Positions 7,174 through 14,119 of a DNA stretch of 18,782 bases are shown one piece after another. The position numbers and the translations under genes were made by a program. This DNA is from an uncultured Neomegalonema sp. (GTDB lineage: Bacteria; Pseudomonadota; Alphaproteobacteria; Rhodobacterales; Rhodobacteraceae). Within the stretch, counting starts at the first letter, position 1. The number at the start of each line of letters is the position of its first letter. The stretch lies in contig CALDZQ010000165.1 of assembly GCA_937944035.1 (NCBI GenBank), positions 1 to 18,782 on the forward strand. Direction: 5' to 3'. The notes beneath the pieces are model-generated. The model made no database searches. It had not been told where the DNA came from and saw nothing but the letters and a program-made list of their open reading frames with translations.

Positions 7174-8094
7174 TCAATGTTCCGTATCACTGCTCAAGGG
7201 TTCTTCCCGTGTGCCAAGGGCATCGGCGAGGCGCATCTTTGCCGAACCCGGACGCAGGGGTTTGGGTTGATCGGGGGCGGGCGCCCAACCGTGCAGATAG
7301 GCAATTTCAAACGTCGTGCGAATTTTGCCATCGGGATCGCTGTGGTCTGTGCTTAGAATTTCGAGGGTGCGGGCGAGTGTTTCACGCCTCAGGGCGACGC
7401 GTCTGCGCTCACCGAGGTAGTTGGTCTCCCCCATCGCGCGCAGGTCTTGCATCAGGCTTAGCGGATTGGCGTAGCGCACGGTCAGTTGCTCGCGGTCGGC
7501 GACCGGCAGGGCGAAGCCTGCGCGTTGCAGCAATCCGCCGAGGTCGCGCAGCTCGGCCATCGGTGAGACGCGCGGACTGATGCCGCCGAGTGTATCGATC
7601 TCTGCCCGCCCGATGCTGTCGCGCAGTTCTTTGAGGGTTTCACCGCCCATCATCGCGGCAATCAGCAATCCGTCCGGCAAAAGCGCGCGCCGCATCTGAA
7701 TGAGCGCACCGGGAAGATCGTTTACGGCGTGAAGGGTGAGCGGGGCGACGATGAGATCAAATTTTTCGAGCGGCAGCGGCAGGGCTTCCTCATCGCCCAC
7801 GACCGTTTCGGCGGCTGGACAGCGCTGAGCCGCGAGGGCCGCCATGCCTGGCGAGAAATCGAGTTGGACCAGTGTCTCCGGCTTGTATTTCGCCGCCAAC
7901 AATGCGGTGAGGGAGCCGTCCCACGCGCCAATGACGGCGATATGCTTGAATTGGCGGTTTACATCGTCGAGCCGCTCCTCAAAAGCGTCCTGCGCGCGTT
8001 CCAGAAGGAATGTGGCGTTATGCAGGGATGCGGCGGCACGGTTGCGGCGGCGGCGGACCGTTTCGCGGTCGAAGAGGGCGGGTGACTCGGACAT
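7174..8094 (-). CDS. SAM-dependent methyltransferase-fold protein, NDUFAF5 / BioC-like
   Basis: This 306-residue protein has a class I methyltransferase fold. The first beta-strand and glycine loop read IAVIGAWDG (52-60), an atypical version of the DxGxGxG SAM-binding loop that occurs in the alphaproteobacterial relatives of the mitochondrial complex I assembly factor NDUFAF5. VQLDFSPGM (77-85) supplies the acidic residue for the SAM ribose, and FDLIVAPLTLHAVNDLP (112-128) is the motif IV region. Human NDUFAF5 hydroxylates an arginine of a complex I subunit rather than methylating, so the chemistry here is open; BioC-type carboxyl methylation is an alternative. It starts 22 bases from the divergent comF gene, an arrangement I recall as common in Alphaproteobacteria, and lies upstream of hemH. 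Confidence 0.82.
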   Translation of the reverse strand: MSESPALFDRETVRRRRNRAAASLHNATFLLERAQDAFEERLDDVNRQFKHIAVIGAWDGSLTALLAAKYKPETLVQLDFSPGMAALAAQRCPAAETVVGDEEALPLPLEKFDLIVAPLTLHAVNDLPGALIQMRRALLPDGLLIAAMMGGETLKELRDSIGRAEIDTLGGISPRVSPMAELRDLGGLLQRAGFALPVADREQLTVRYANPLSLMQDLRAMGETNYLGERRRVALRRETLARTLEILSTDHSDPDGKIRTTFEIAYLHGWAPAPDQPKPLRPGSAKMRLADALGTREEPLSSDTEH

Positions 8095-8116
8095 GGCTTC
8101 TCATTAACCTGTGTGA

Positions 8117-8917
8117 ATGGAAAACGCAGCCGACAAGTTTGACGCGGCGCGCAGGGTTGCGCGGCACTGGGTTACGGGAGCGGCTAACGCGCTGTTTCCT
8201 CCACGCTGTTTGGTATGTGGTGAGGATGTCTCCGATCCCAAGGGGCTGTGCGCGGGATGTTGGCGCGATACGCGGTTATCATCGGGATCGGTATGCGACG
8301 GTTGCGGCAGGCCGATGGACCTTGCATTGCAAAGCATGGGCGATGTGCGCTGTGAGGACTGCGTAACGCGCGGGTTCTGCTGGCGGCACGGGCGTGCGGC
8401 GGCGCTCTACGAAGGCGGGGCGCGGTCGATGGTGCTGGCTCTCAAGCATGGGGACCGGCCCGATCTCGCGCCGACGATGGCGGGATGGATGGCGCGGGCC
8501 GCCCGTGATGTTTTGCAGCGGAGCGATATGATTATGCCCGTGCCGCTGCATTGGACGCGTCTGGTCAAGCGCAGGCTGAATCAATCGGCGGAGCTGTCCC
8601 GTGCGATTGCGGGTCTGGCTGATAAGCGCCATGTGCCGGGATTGTTGGTGCGCAATCGCCCCACTGAAAGCCAGCGCGGGCGCAGCTTTGCGGAGCGGAA
8701 GTCGAATGTCGCCGGGGCATTCAGCTTTTCGGAAAGTGCGGCTCATAAGGTTGCGGGGCAGCGGGTAACGCTGGTTGATGACGTGATGACCACGGGCGCA
8801 ACACTGAACACGGCGGCGGAAGCTTTGCTGGCGTGCGGGGTAAAATCTGTTGACGTGATTGTTTTCGCCACCGTGCATCGCGGTGACGACTCGCCGGACG
8901 GGGAGATAAGGTTCTGA
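8117..8917 (+). CDS. comF: ComF family phosphoribosyltransferase-fold protein
   Basis: This 266-residue cytoplasmic protein has the two-part ComF layout. The N-terminus carries zinc-finger cysteine pairs at Cys31/Cys34, Cys45/Cys48, Cys60/Cys63 and Cys79/Cys82. The C-terminal half is a type I phosphoribosyltransferase domain with the PRPP-binding loop VTLVDDVMTTGATL (217-230). The region around 185-200 (ESQRGRSFAERKSNVAGAF) is the conserved segment that precedes it in ComF proteins. ComF is needed for DNA uptake in naturally competent bacteria, but homologues are widespread outside them and the biochemical activity is unclear, so competence should not be assumed. No clear ribosome binding site precedes the ATG at 8117, and the gap to the divergent methyltransferase gene is only 22 bases, so the promoters must overlap coding sequence or each other. 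Confidence 0.92.
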   Translation: MENAADKFDAARRVARHWVTGAANALFPPRCLVCGEDVSDPKGLCAGCWRDTRLSSGSVCDGCGRPMDLALQSMGDVRCEDCVTRGFCWRHGRAAALYEGGARSMVLALKHGDRPDLAPTMAGWMARAARDVLQRSDMIMPVPLHWTRLVKRRLNQSAELSRAIAGLADKRHVPGLLVRNRPTESQRGRSFAERKSNVAGAFSFSESAAHKVAGQRVTLVDDVMTTGATLNTAAEALLACGVKSVDVIVFATVHRGDDSPDGEIRF

Positions 8918-8936
8918 GGTTACGTGATAGTGATCC

Positions 8937-8953
8937 GCGATAAAGTTGATCGC
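8937..8953. terminator. Short hairpin between convergent comF and DUF1489 genes
   Basis: GCGAT (8937-8941) and ATCGC (8949-8953) pair around a 7-base loop in the 57-base gap between two converging genes. No T-run follows on either strand, so the terminator role rests mainly on position. Confidence 0.25.
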
Positions 8954-8974
8954 AGATGACCATACTCCCTGCAT

Positions 8975-9457
8975 TCAGAGCAGCCCGAATTTCTCCAACT
9001 CTTCGCGCATTTCTTCGGGCATGTCAGTGCCGGTCGGTGTGGAAGAGTCGATGTCTGCAGGTGCGTCTTCGGTGGTAAGGTAGCGCCAGCCCTGAAACGG
9101 CTTGCGCGGTCTTGGTTGTGTGCGGAGCAGGAACGGTTCCAGCATAAGCGCACAGCGCTTGATCCCCTCCTCGTCAACCACGGGGACGAGCGCGGCAAGT
9201 GGTTGACGGGCAAGAATTTTGCCCTGAATAACCCAATAGATTGAACCGCCCGGCAATAATTCATCCCCTCGCTTCGGGGTCATGCGGGTAATGTGACGCG
9301 GGCGCGGATCAACGCCCTGCGCAATGCGTTCACGCATCCGCTGTGACTGCCAGTCGGCAAGCGACTGGATACTATCCGTGCCTACACTGAGCTTTATGAG
9401 GTGTAATCTCGGCTTTTCAGCTCTCGCTTCAACAGCGTCGACGATACGAACGCTCAT
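8975..9457 (-). CDS. DUF1489 family protein
   Basis: This 160-residue protein belongs to a conserved alphaproteobacterial family of unknown function. Characteristic stretches are LHLIKLSVG (19-27), HITRMTPKR followed by ELLPGGSIYWVIQGKI (about 55-80), RCALMLEP (about 101-108) and PFQGWRYL near residue 122. It has no signal peptide, no membrane segment and no recognisable catalytic motif. The ATG at 9457 is preferred to a TTG at 9469 because a GGGAAAG ribosome site lies between them. It is divergent from the PAS-like gene across a gap of about 160 bases that must hold both promoters. The family name is secure; I can say nothing about the role. Confidence 0.85.
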   Translation of the reverse strand: MSVRIVDAVEARAEKPRLHLIKLSVGTDSIQSLADWQSQRMRERIAQGVDPRPRHITRMTPKRGDELLPGGSIYWVIQGKILARQPLAALVPVVDEEGIKRCALMLEPFLLRTQPRPRKPFQGWRYLTTEDAPADIDSSTPTGTDMPEEMREELEKFGLL

Positions 9458-9620
9458 GCGCTTTCCCAACGGTCATTATTTGAAATGTATTCACACAGTA
9501 TAGGATCGTAAACCGTGGTCTTGTGTACATAAATCAACATTTTTGTCCTAAGAGGTTAAACCGTTTATTAGCTCCTCACCGCTAGAAATACGGGATGCGA
9601 GTGCATGGGTGGAGAAGACA

Positions 9621-10148
9621 ATGCAAGCCGAAACTGTCGCACAAGAATCAGTTGATGAAAGCATTTTCTCGCTTGAACCATTGCAACTGGTCAATATTCC
9701 GCAACGCCATCCGGTAGCCGCTTTCGCGCGCTGCTATCAAGGCTTTGTTGAGGGGCACTTTATTCCTGATGAGCGCTTGCTTCTCAAGAATGATATGGTG
9801 CGCGCCCTTTCATGTTGGATGGAACATGTCGAGCCGGTCGAATTGGGCGGGCATGTCGATTTTTATATTCTCAGCCCCGGTGAGGCTTTCTCGCATTCGA
9901 ACGAGGAATACCTGCGCGGCAGCTGGATGAGTGAAGCGCTTGACGAGGGGTTTGTTGCCTCGCGTTACCACGAAGCGGTCACGGCTTCGATCCTGCGCAA
10001 GCCGATGTTCTCTCGCGGGGCGGTTCCATCATTGGATCGCGCGTTTATCATGCAATATCGCGGTGTTTTCCCGATGTTTGCTGAAAACCATGCGCGCTTG
10101 CGGCTTGCGATGGTTTCAGCTGAGACATTTATCGAGCTTAAGGACTGA
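9621..10148 (+). CDS. PAS-like domain protein (PAS_5-type), single domain
   Basis: This 175-residue soluble protein appears to be one sensor-type domain with no output module. The sequence around residues 75-150 (VDFYILSPGEAFSH, YLRGSWMSEAL, then a FPMF segment) follows the order of the PAS_5 family found as stand-alone proteins in many Alphaproteobacteria: a strand with a Gly, a 'G..l' loop, a helix, and late strands. Such proteins are uncharacterised, and a ligand or partner cannot be inferred. The ATG at 9621 is chosen because a GGAGAAG ribosome site (9611-9617) lies between it and the in-frame GTG at 9609. Its last 11 bases overlap the end of the convergent ChaC gene. Confidence 0.6.
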   Translation: MQAETVAQESVDESIFSLEPLQLVNIPQRHPVAAFARCYQGFVEGHFIPDERLLLKNDMVRALSCWMEHVEPVELGGHVDFYILSPGEAFSHSNEEYLRGSWMSEALDEGFVASRYHEAVTASILRKPMFSRGAVPSLDRAFIMQYRGVFPMFAENHARLRLAMVSAETFIELKD

Positions 10149-10695
10149 TTTGCGCTTTTTGCAGGTGATCGCGAACCAGCGTTGCGATTGCCTCCATTTC
10201 GGTATCTTCAACACCGAATTCACGCAAATGAGCGAGCGTGTTGAAAAGGTAGTCGTGGTTCGGACCGGCAGGGCCGTGTGAGCGCGCGATGATCTCTGCG
10301 CGCTCCTCAATGCTCAAATGACCGCAGTATTGCTCATGCTCCAAGTCCATGACGTAGCACAGCGCGGCGACATTCTGTCTCTTTTCTGGTAAATAGAGGG
10401 GCAATGTTCTCTCAAGATATGATGATGTCACCATTTCACGATGGCGCAGGTAAGCCCGCGCCTCGTCGGCATGGTCATGCGGAACGTAAAAACCGACGCC
10501 CTGGCATTTTGCGCCGGGCTTTGGTTCCAGAGCGAGCACCAGTCCGGGGTTTTCAGGCGTGCCGCGATAGCGTACCGATGCAAGGCAAAAGCTGCGCGTG
10601 TGATCGGCGAGTTCCGCTGCGCAACGCTCGGAATGTGCGAAGCCCGGATTCCACATTAGAGACCCATAGCCGAAGACCCAGAATTCTTTAGACAT
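10138..10695 (-). CDS. chaC: Gamma-glutamylcyclotransferase, ChaC type (glutathione-specific)
   Basis: ChaC-type enzymes cleave glutathione in the cytoplasm into 5-oxoproline and Cys-Gly. At 185 residues this one is of normal size. It opens with the family signature VFGYGSLMWNPGF (7-19), which forms the substrate-binding loop. The AYLRHRE segment ends in Glu87, the expected catalytic glutamate. SVRYRGTPENPGLVLAL (40-56) and the later NHDYLFNTLAHLREFGVED stretch also match the family. The gene is convergent with and overlaps the PAS-like gene, and is divergent from the DUF2125 gene across 65 bases. An AGAGGAG sequence lies about 13 bases before the ATG, further than usual, so the start has some uncertainty, although the FGYGS motif leaves little room to shift it. 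Confidence 0.93.
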   Translation of the reverse strand: MSKEFWVFGYGSLMWNPGFAHSERCAAELADHTRSFCLASVRYRGTPENPGLVLALEPKPGAKCQGVGFYVPHDHADEARAYLRHREMVTSSYLERTLPLYLPEKRQNVAALCYVMDLEHEQYCGHLSIEERAEIIARSHGPAGPNHDYLFNTLAHLREFGVEDTEMEAIATLVRDHLQKAQISP

Positions 10696-10760
10696 ATTGC
10701 GTTTAAATCTCCTCTTTCACCCTATATATCAAATACATCCCCCTCAGCGAGAGAGAACGT

Positions 10761-12140
10761 ATGCGTAAATTTGTTGGTGTCGCCCTTGTGGCAGTGATCG
10801 TTGCGGTGGCGGCATGGTCCGGACTTTGGTTCTATGGAAAAGGGGCCATCGCCAAGGAAGTCGAGGCCCAAGCGGCCCTTATCCGCGCGCAGGGGGGGCA
10901 GGCGGAGTACGAGTCGGTCGAGGTTTCCGGCTTTCCGTTCGGTTATACAGGCCGGATTGTCGCGCCCACATTCGCGGCGATACAGCCTGTGCTGAATATG
11001 CCTGAAATCGGTGTGGTCGAGAATCACTACAGCTGGTCGGCGCCTTGGATCGAAGCGAAAGCATCGGTGACATCACCTGATACAATCGAGTTTTTGATGC
11101 CGGAGGAGCAAAAGGCTTCGATGGTCACGATGATTGACGGGGACGAGGGGCAAGCCTATCCGATCAGTATCAACTCAAAGAATTGGCGCGGCCATACCAC
11201 CCGCGCGGGGGAAGGTCTGACGGGGGCGTCAACGGCTGAGAGCCTGACTTTGTCGATGGAGAATTTGCAGGCCGAGAACGGTCAGGTGGTAAATATCAGC
11301 GTCATGCTGAGCGAGGCTTCCGGTTCGTTTGAAATTGACGATGCGCAGGCCGACAAGCCGCAAGGCGCGTTTAAAACTTTAGCCGAGAGGATGGTTTTTC
11401 AGGTGGACGGCAAAAAGCCGGACGCCCGCGCTCCGATGTCGATGGCATTTAAGATGGAAAACCTCATTGGGGATGCTGTGTTCGGCGAGACAGCGCTTAT
11501 GAGCGCTGGCAGTGCCGATGACATTGTGATCTCGCTCACACAGCCGCTGCCGGTTGATGTGGCAATCAGGCGTATTGAAACACGTTCCGCAGCGCCGCGT
11601 GAGGGCAGTGAGAAACCTCAGCCTTTCTCGTCTATGATTGATATTCAGGATGTCGTGCTGCCGCCGATCGCGTGGATGATCGCCGATCCGCAGGGCGTAA
11701 TGACCCGCGACATCAAGCAGATCAGCTTGGATATGAGCGGGAATGCTGTGTTTTCTGTCGCACCCTCTGACCGTTCTGGCATGGCCGAAAAGGTTGCGGG
11801 CGGGGAGATGCCGTTAGAATTGCGCGATATTGAACTGGATACGTTAAAAATCGACGCTTTCGGGGCGCTGGTTGAAGCCGCCGGGGCTGGAGTGCTCAAA
11901 GACGGGCAGCCCGATGGCCGCGTCGATGTTGCACTGACCGGCATTCCCGCACTGCTGGAGGCTTTGGTGAAAACGGGCCGTGTGCCGCCTGAGCAGGCCG
12001 TTATCGCGCAGTTGATGTTGGAGAACTTTGCCAAGAAGGAAGAGGGAAGCGATACCTTGAAATTCGGGATTGAAGCGAAAGACAGGATGATTTTTGTCAA
12101 CGGCAATCCAATTGGTACTGCGCCGACAGTTCCTCAATAG
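10761..12140 (+). CDS. DUF2125 domain-containing envelope protein
   Basis: This 459-residue protein has one N-terminal hydrophobic segment (about residues 4-26, KFVGVALVAVIVAVAAWSGL), then a soluble part rich in beta-strand and Thr/Ser, so it is probably anchored in the inner membrane and exposed to the periplasm. The segment YESVEVSGFPFGYTGRI (50-66) is the hallmark of DUF2125, an alphaproteobacterial family of unknown function whose long strand-rich layout recalls lipid-transfer or AsmA-like proteins; that resemblance is only an impression. No catalytic motif is visible. A GAGAGAG sequence just upstream serves as the ribosome site. The endonuclease/exonuclease/phosphatase gene follows after 48 bases on the same strand and may be cotranscribed. 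Confidence 0.82.
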   Translation: MRKFVGVALVAVIVAVAAWSGLWFYGKGAIAKEVEAQAALIRAQGGQAEYESVEVSGFPFGYTGRIVAPTFAAIQPVLNMPEIGVVENHYSWSAPWIEAKASVTSPDTIEFLMPEEQKASMVTMIDGDEGQAYPISINSKNWRGHTTRAGEGLTGASTAESLTLSMENLQAENGQVVNISVMLSEASGSFEIDDAQADKPQGAFKTLAERMVFQVDGKKPDARAPMSMAFKMENLIGDAVFGETALMSAGSADDIVISLTQPLPVDVAIRRIETRSAAPREGSEKPQPFSSMIDIQDVVLPPIAWMIADPQGVMTRDIKQISLDMSGNAVFSVAPSDRSGMAEKVAGGEMPLELRDIELDTLKIDAFGALVEAAGAGVLKDGQPDGRVDVALTGIPALLEALVKTGRVPPEQAVIAQLMLENFAKKEEGSDTLKFGIEAKDRMIFVNGNPIGTAPTVPQ

Positions 12141-12188
12141 TGTCGGATTACCGGGTGGTTTGACACATTCTCTGAGAGCGGGCGATTG

Positions 12189-13253
12189 ATGGTCGGGAAT
12201 TACCTTTCAATATTTTTGGCATTCTTCTCGATTGTTGCGACGTTGGTACCGTTCTCACGACATGGCGGATGGTATGTGCGCGGGTTTGACTTCCCGAAGC
12301 CGCATGTCGTTGTGGTTTGCATCACAGCTATCGTGCTGTGGGTAGGGCAGCAACCTGCGGCAGGCGCGATATATTGGAGCGTTATTGCCGCCCTTGTTAC
12401 GGCGACGGCTTATAACATCTTTTTGGTCATCCAGTTCACCTCCATCTGGCGCAAACAGGTTGCGGATGCGACGGTGACAGATTCTGCCCATTCCATCAAA
12501 CTGCTGATGTCGAACGTGCAAATGGAGAATACCGATCACGCTTCGGTGGAGGCTTTGATCCGCGAAGAAGATGCGGATGTCGTGCTGTTATGCGAGACGG
12601 ATGCAAAATGGGTTGAGGCAATGCGCGGGGTTTCGACGCTCTATCCGCATGTGATCGAGCAGCCGCAAGAGAATTTCTACGGCATGATGTTTTTAACGCG
12701 CTTACCAGTCGAAGACATCAACGTGCGATTTCTTATCGACGCGGAGACGCCGTCTATCCATGCTGTTCTGAGGACAAACGGGGGGCGGCGTTTTGTGTTC
12801 ATCGGCCTGCATCCCGCGCCGCCTTTGCCGGGACGGGGATCTGAATTGCGCGATGCCGAATTGATGGTCGTGGCAAAAGAAACCAAGGATATGAGTGATC
12901 CGGTGATCGTTGCCGGAGATCTGAACGATGTGGCATGGTCGCACACAACGCGGAAATTCAAGCGCATCTCCCGAATGCTCGACCCGCGTGTGGGGCGCGG
13001 TTATCTGGCGTCATTTCATGCGGATTACTGGTTCGCGCGGTGGCCGCTGGACCATCTATTCCACAGCAATGATTTTGAGTTGGAGCATTTGTCGCTGCGC
13101 CCGTCAGTGGGGTCTGACCACTTTCCGGTGTCATCAACCTTGCAGCTGATCCACGGAGAGACGCGGAATGATCCGCAGGACATCGAAAAACCGAGTGATA
13201 TGCCGGAGGCTGATGAGGCCATCCGGCTTGGTATTGCGGAAGCGAGGTTATAG
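12189..13253 (+). CDS. Membrane-anchored endonuclease/exonuclease/phosphatase family protein
   Basis: This 354-residue protein joins three N-terminal membrane segments (about 5-22, 39-54 and 60-84) to an EEP-fold domain (about 103-320). The metal-dependent phosphoesterase residues are in place: Asn109 (LLMSNVQ), Glu136 (LLCETD), His208 (GLHPAPP), Asp244 and Asn246 (AGDLNDVAWS), and the terminal Asp310-His311 pair (GSDHFPV). Members cleave phosphodiesters or phosphomonoesters in DNA, inositides or lipids. With this topology (three segments after a short N-terminus) the catalytic domain may face the periplasm, as in other multi-pass EEP proteins, but the orientation is not proven. The ATG at 12189 is taken rather than the adjacent TTG at 12186. 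About 30 C-terminal residues after the domain are acidic and probably disordered. Confidence 0.87.
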   Translation: MVGNYLSIFLAFFSIVATLVPFSRHGGWYVRGFDFPKPHVVVVCITAIVLWVGQQPAAGAIYWSVIAALVTATAYNIFLVIQFTSIWRKQVADATVTDSAHSIKLLMSNVQMENTDHASVEALIREEDADVVLLCETDAKWVEAMRGVSTLYPHVIEQPQENFYGMMFLTRLPVEDINVRFLIDAETPSIHAVLRTNGGRRFVFIGLHPAPPLPGRGSELRDAELMVVAKETKDMSDPVIVAGDLNDVAWSHTTRKFKRISRMLDPRVGRGYLASFHADYWFARWPLDHLFHSNDFELEHLSLRPSVGSDHFPVSSTLQLIHGETRNDPQDIEKPSDMPEADEAIRLGIAEARL

Positions 13254-13290
13254 AGCGTTCCGGCCGTTAGAGGCCAGACGACCTAAAATC

Positions 13291-14007
13291 TCACGCTTCC
13301 ATGCGAACATCTTCTTCCATGTTATCCAGCGCAGCGCCATGTGAAAGGCCTTGCGCGGCGTGACCCATTTCATGGCCTACAATGCCCTGGAATGTATCGT
13401 TATTTCCGGGAGTGATGTTGTTCACGTTCAGAAATATACGGCCGCCGCCGCCCCAGCTTGTATTATCGCCGCGCTTGCCGACCGTTACCGTGAGGTCTGC
13501 GGACTGAGCGTTGTCCACGGATGCGCGGAATGTTGGGCTGGTGTCATACATTCGTTGCATCTCGGCTGCCGCAGCGTTTACCTCGGCGTTGGAAACAGAG
13601 CCATCGCCACCGATTGTCATGGTCTTTCCGCCGAGATCAATCTCACGGACGTTTTGCGTCGGCTCAGGGATCCGCTCTGACGGCCCTTGTGTGCCACCGA
13701 GATTGCTTTGCCCTTGGACGGGAATAATGCTGCTGCTGTTCGCCTGACTGGAAGCGCCTGCAGGGCTTTTCTGGTTCAGGGTGTTGATGAGCGATTGGAT
13801 CAGTTGCTGGATCGTTTGCAGCGTTGTCTTAATCGCGTCCATCTGTGTATCGATGTTGCCGCCGCTCGACGTTGTGTCGAGTGTAGCAGCCGGTGCGCCT
13901 GAGACGGAGTTTGCGGAGGTGTTTGCCATCGCTGTGTCGAATTTCTTCGACATGTCTTCTCCGGCTTTAAAAAAACTGGAAGCTTGTTCGTTTGATAGTC
14001 GCATCAT
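13291..14007 (-). CDS. Putative HExxH zinc metalloprotease, effector-like
   Basis: From the ATG at 14007 this is a 238-residue protein with no signal peptide or membrane segment. Residues 1-50 are rich in Ser, Ala, Thr and Asn; 51-79 form a probable amphipathic helix or coiled coil (MDAIKTTLQTIQQLIQSLINTL); 80-120 are a Ser/Gln/Pro/Gly linker. The C-terminal part is compact: a strand RIFLNVNN (190-197), then VGHEMGHAAQG with the zinc-protease motif HEMGH at 212-216. The protein stops at 238, so the third metal ligand must be one of Glu231, Glu232 or Glu237. The strand-then-HExxH order resembles the M91 effector protease family, but identity is not proven. The start could instead be the ATG at 13953 (220 residues), which has a much better ribosome site (GGAGAAGAC). 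Substrate and secretion route are unknown. Confidence 0.7.
   Translation of the reverse strand: MMRLSNEQASSFFKAGEDMSKKFDTAMANTSANSVSGAPAATLDTTSSGGNIDTQMDAIKTTLQTIQQLIQSLINTLNQKSPAGASSQANSSSIIPVQGQSNLGGTQGPSERIPEPTQNVREIDLGGKTMTIGGDGSVSNAEVNAAAAEMQRMYDTSPTFRASVDNAQSADLTVTVGKRGDNTSWGGGGRIFLNVNNITPGNNDTFQGIVGHEMGHAAQGLSHGAALDNMEEDVRMEA
13956..13962 (-). promoter_or_regulatory. Strong internal ribosome binding site in the metalloprotease gene
   Basis: On the minus strand GGAGAAG lies two bases before an in-frame ATG at 13953. It is the best Shine-Dalgarno near this gene and favours a 220-residue product that begins MSKKFDTAMA, or a second, shorter product. Confidence 0.5.
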
Positions 14008-14019
14008 GAATTCACTCTT

Positions 14020-14041
14020 TGAAAAATGTCGCCCCCGACAT
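14020..14041 (-). terminator. GC-stem hairpin followed by a T-run in the leader of the metalloprotease gene
   Basis: On the minus strand ATGTCG and CGACAT (14041-14036 and 14031-14026) pair around a GGGG loop and are followed at once by five T residues. This has the form of an intrinsic terminator. It lies 79 bases past the LOG gene stop and about 20 bases before the ATG at 14007, so it could end the LOG transcript or act as an attenuator for the metalloprotease gene. The stem is only six pairs. Confidence 0.5.
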
Positions 14042-14063
14042 CTACGATATTTGTTCGCTGTCG

Positions 14064-14093
14064 ACACTACACGGCAAACCCGTTTTGTGTCAA
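14064..14093 (-). promoter_or_regulatory. Possible promoter for the metalloprotease gene
   Basis: The minus strand has a perfect TTGACA (14093-14088). Eighteen bases on is TAGTGT (14069-14064), a poor -10 match. If used, the hairpin at 14020-14041 would lie within the transcript leader. Confidence 0.3.
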
Positions 14094-14119
14094 ATTGATA
14101 CGAATGAGAAAGTGCAGTG

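Noticed and set aside
7005..7580. 191-codon plus-strand frame across the hemH start and the methyltransferase end
   Set aside because: It is Arg/Ser/Gly-rich with no recognisable domain and is fully covered by two credible minus-strand genes.
8279..8974. 231-codon minus-strand frame opposite comF
   Set aside because: It is an antisense shadow of a gene with complete zinc-finger and PRPP-loop motifs; its composition (His, Arg, Pro-rich) is not that of a normal protein.
9489..9515. TATACT-like -10 box on the minus strand upstream of the DUF1489 gene
   Set aside because: No acceptable -35 element is found at 16 to 18 bases, so a promoter call would be guesswork.
9556..9570. TTAA-N7-ATTA, resembling a CtrA-type site, together with a TAAAC-C-GTTTA palindrome before the PAS-like gene
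   Set aside because: One half-site departs from TTAA and the palindrome arms are only five bases; in an AT-rich intergenic stretch this is expected by chance.
13262..13275. GGCC-N6-GGCC repeat between the EEP gene and the metalloprotease gene
   Set aside because: The arms are four bases long and no T-run follows on either strand, so it cannot be supported as a terminator.
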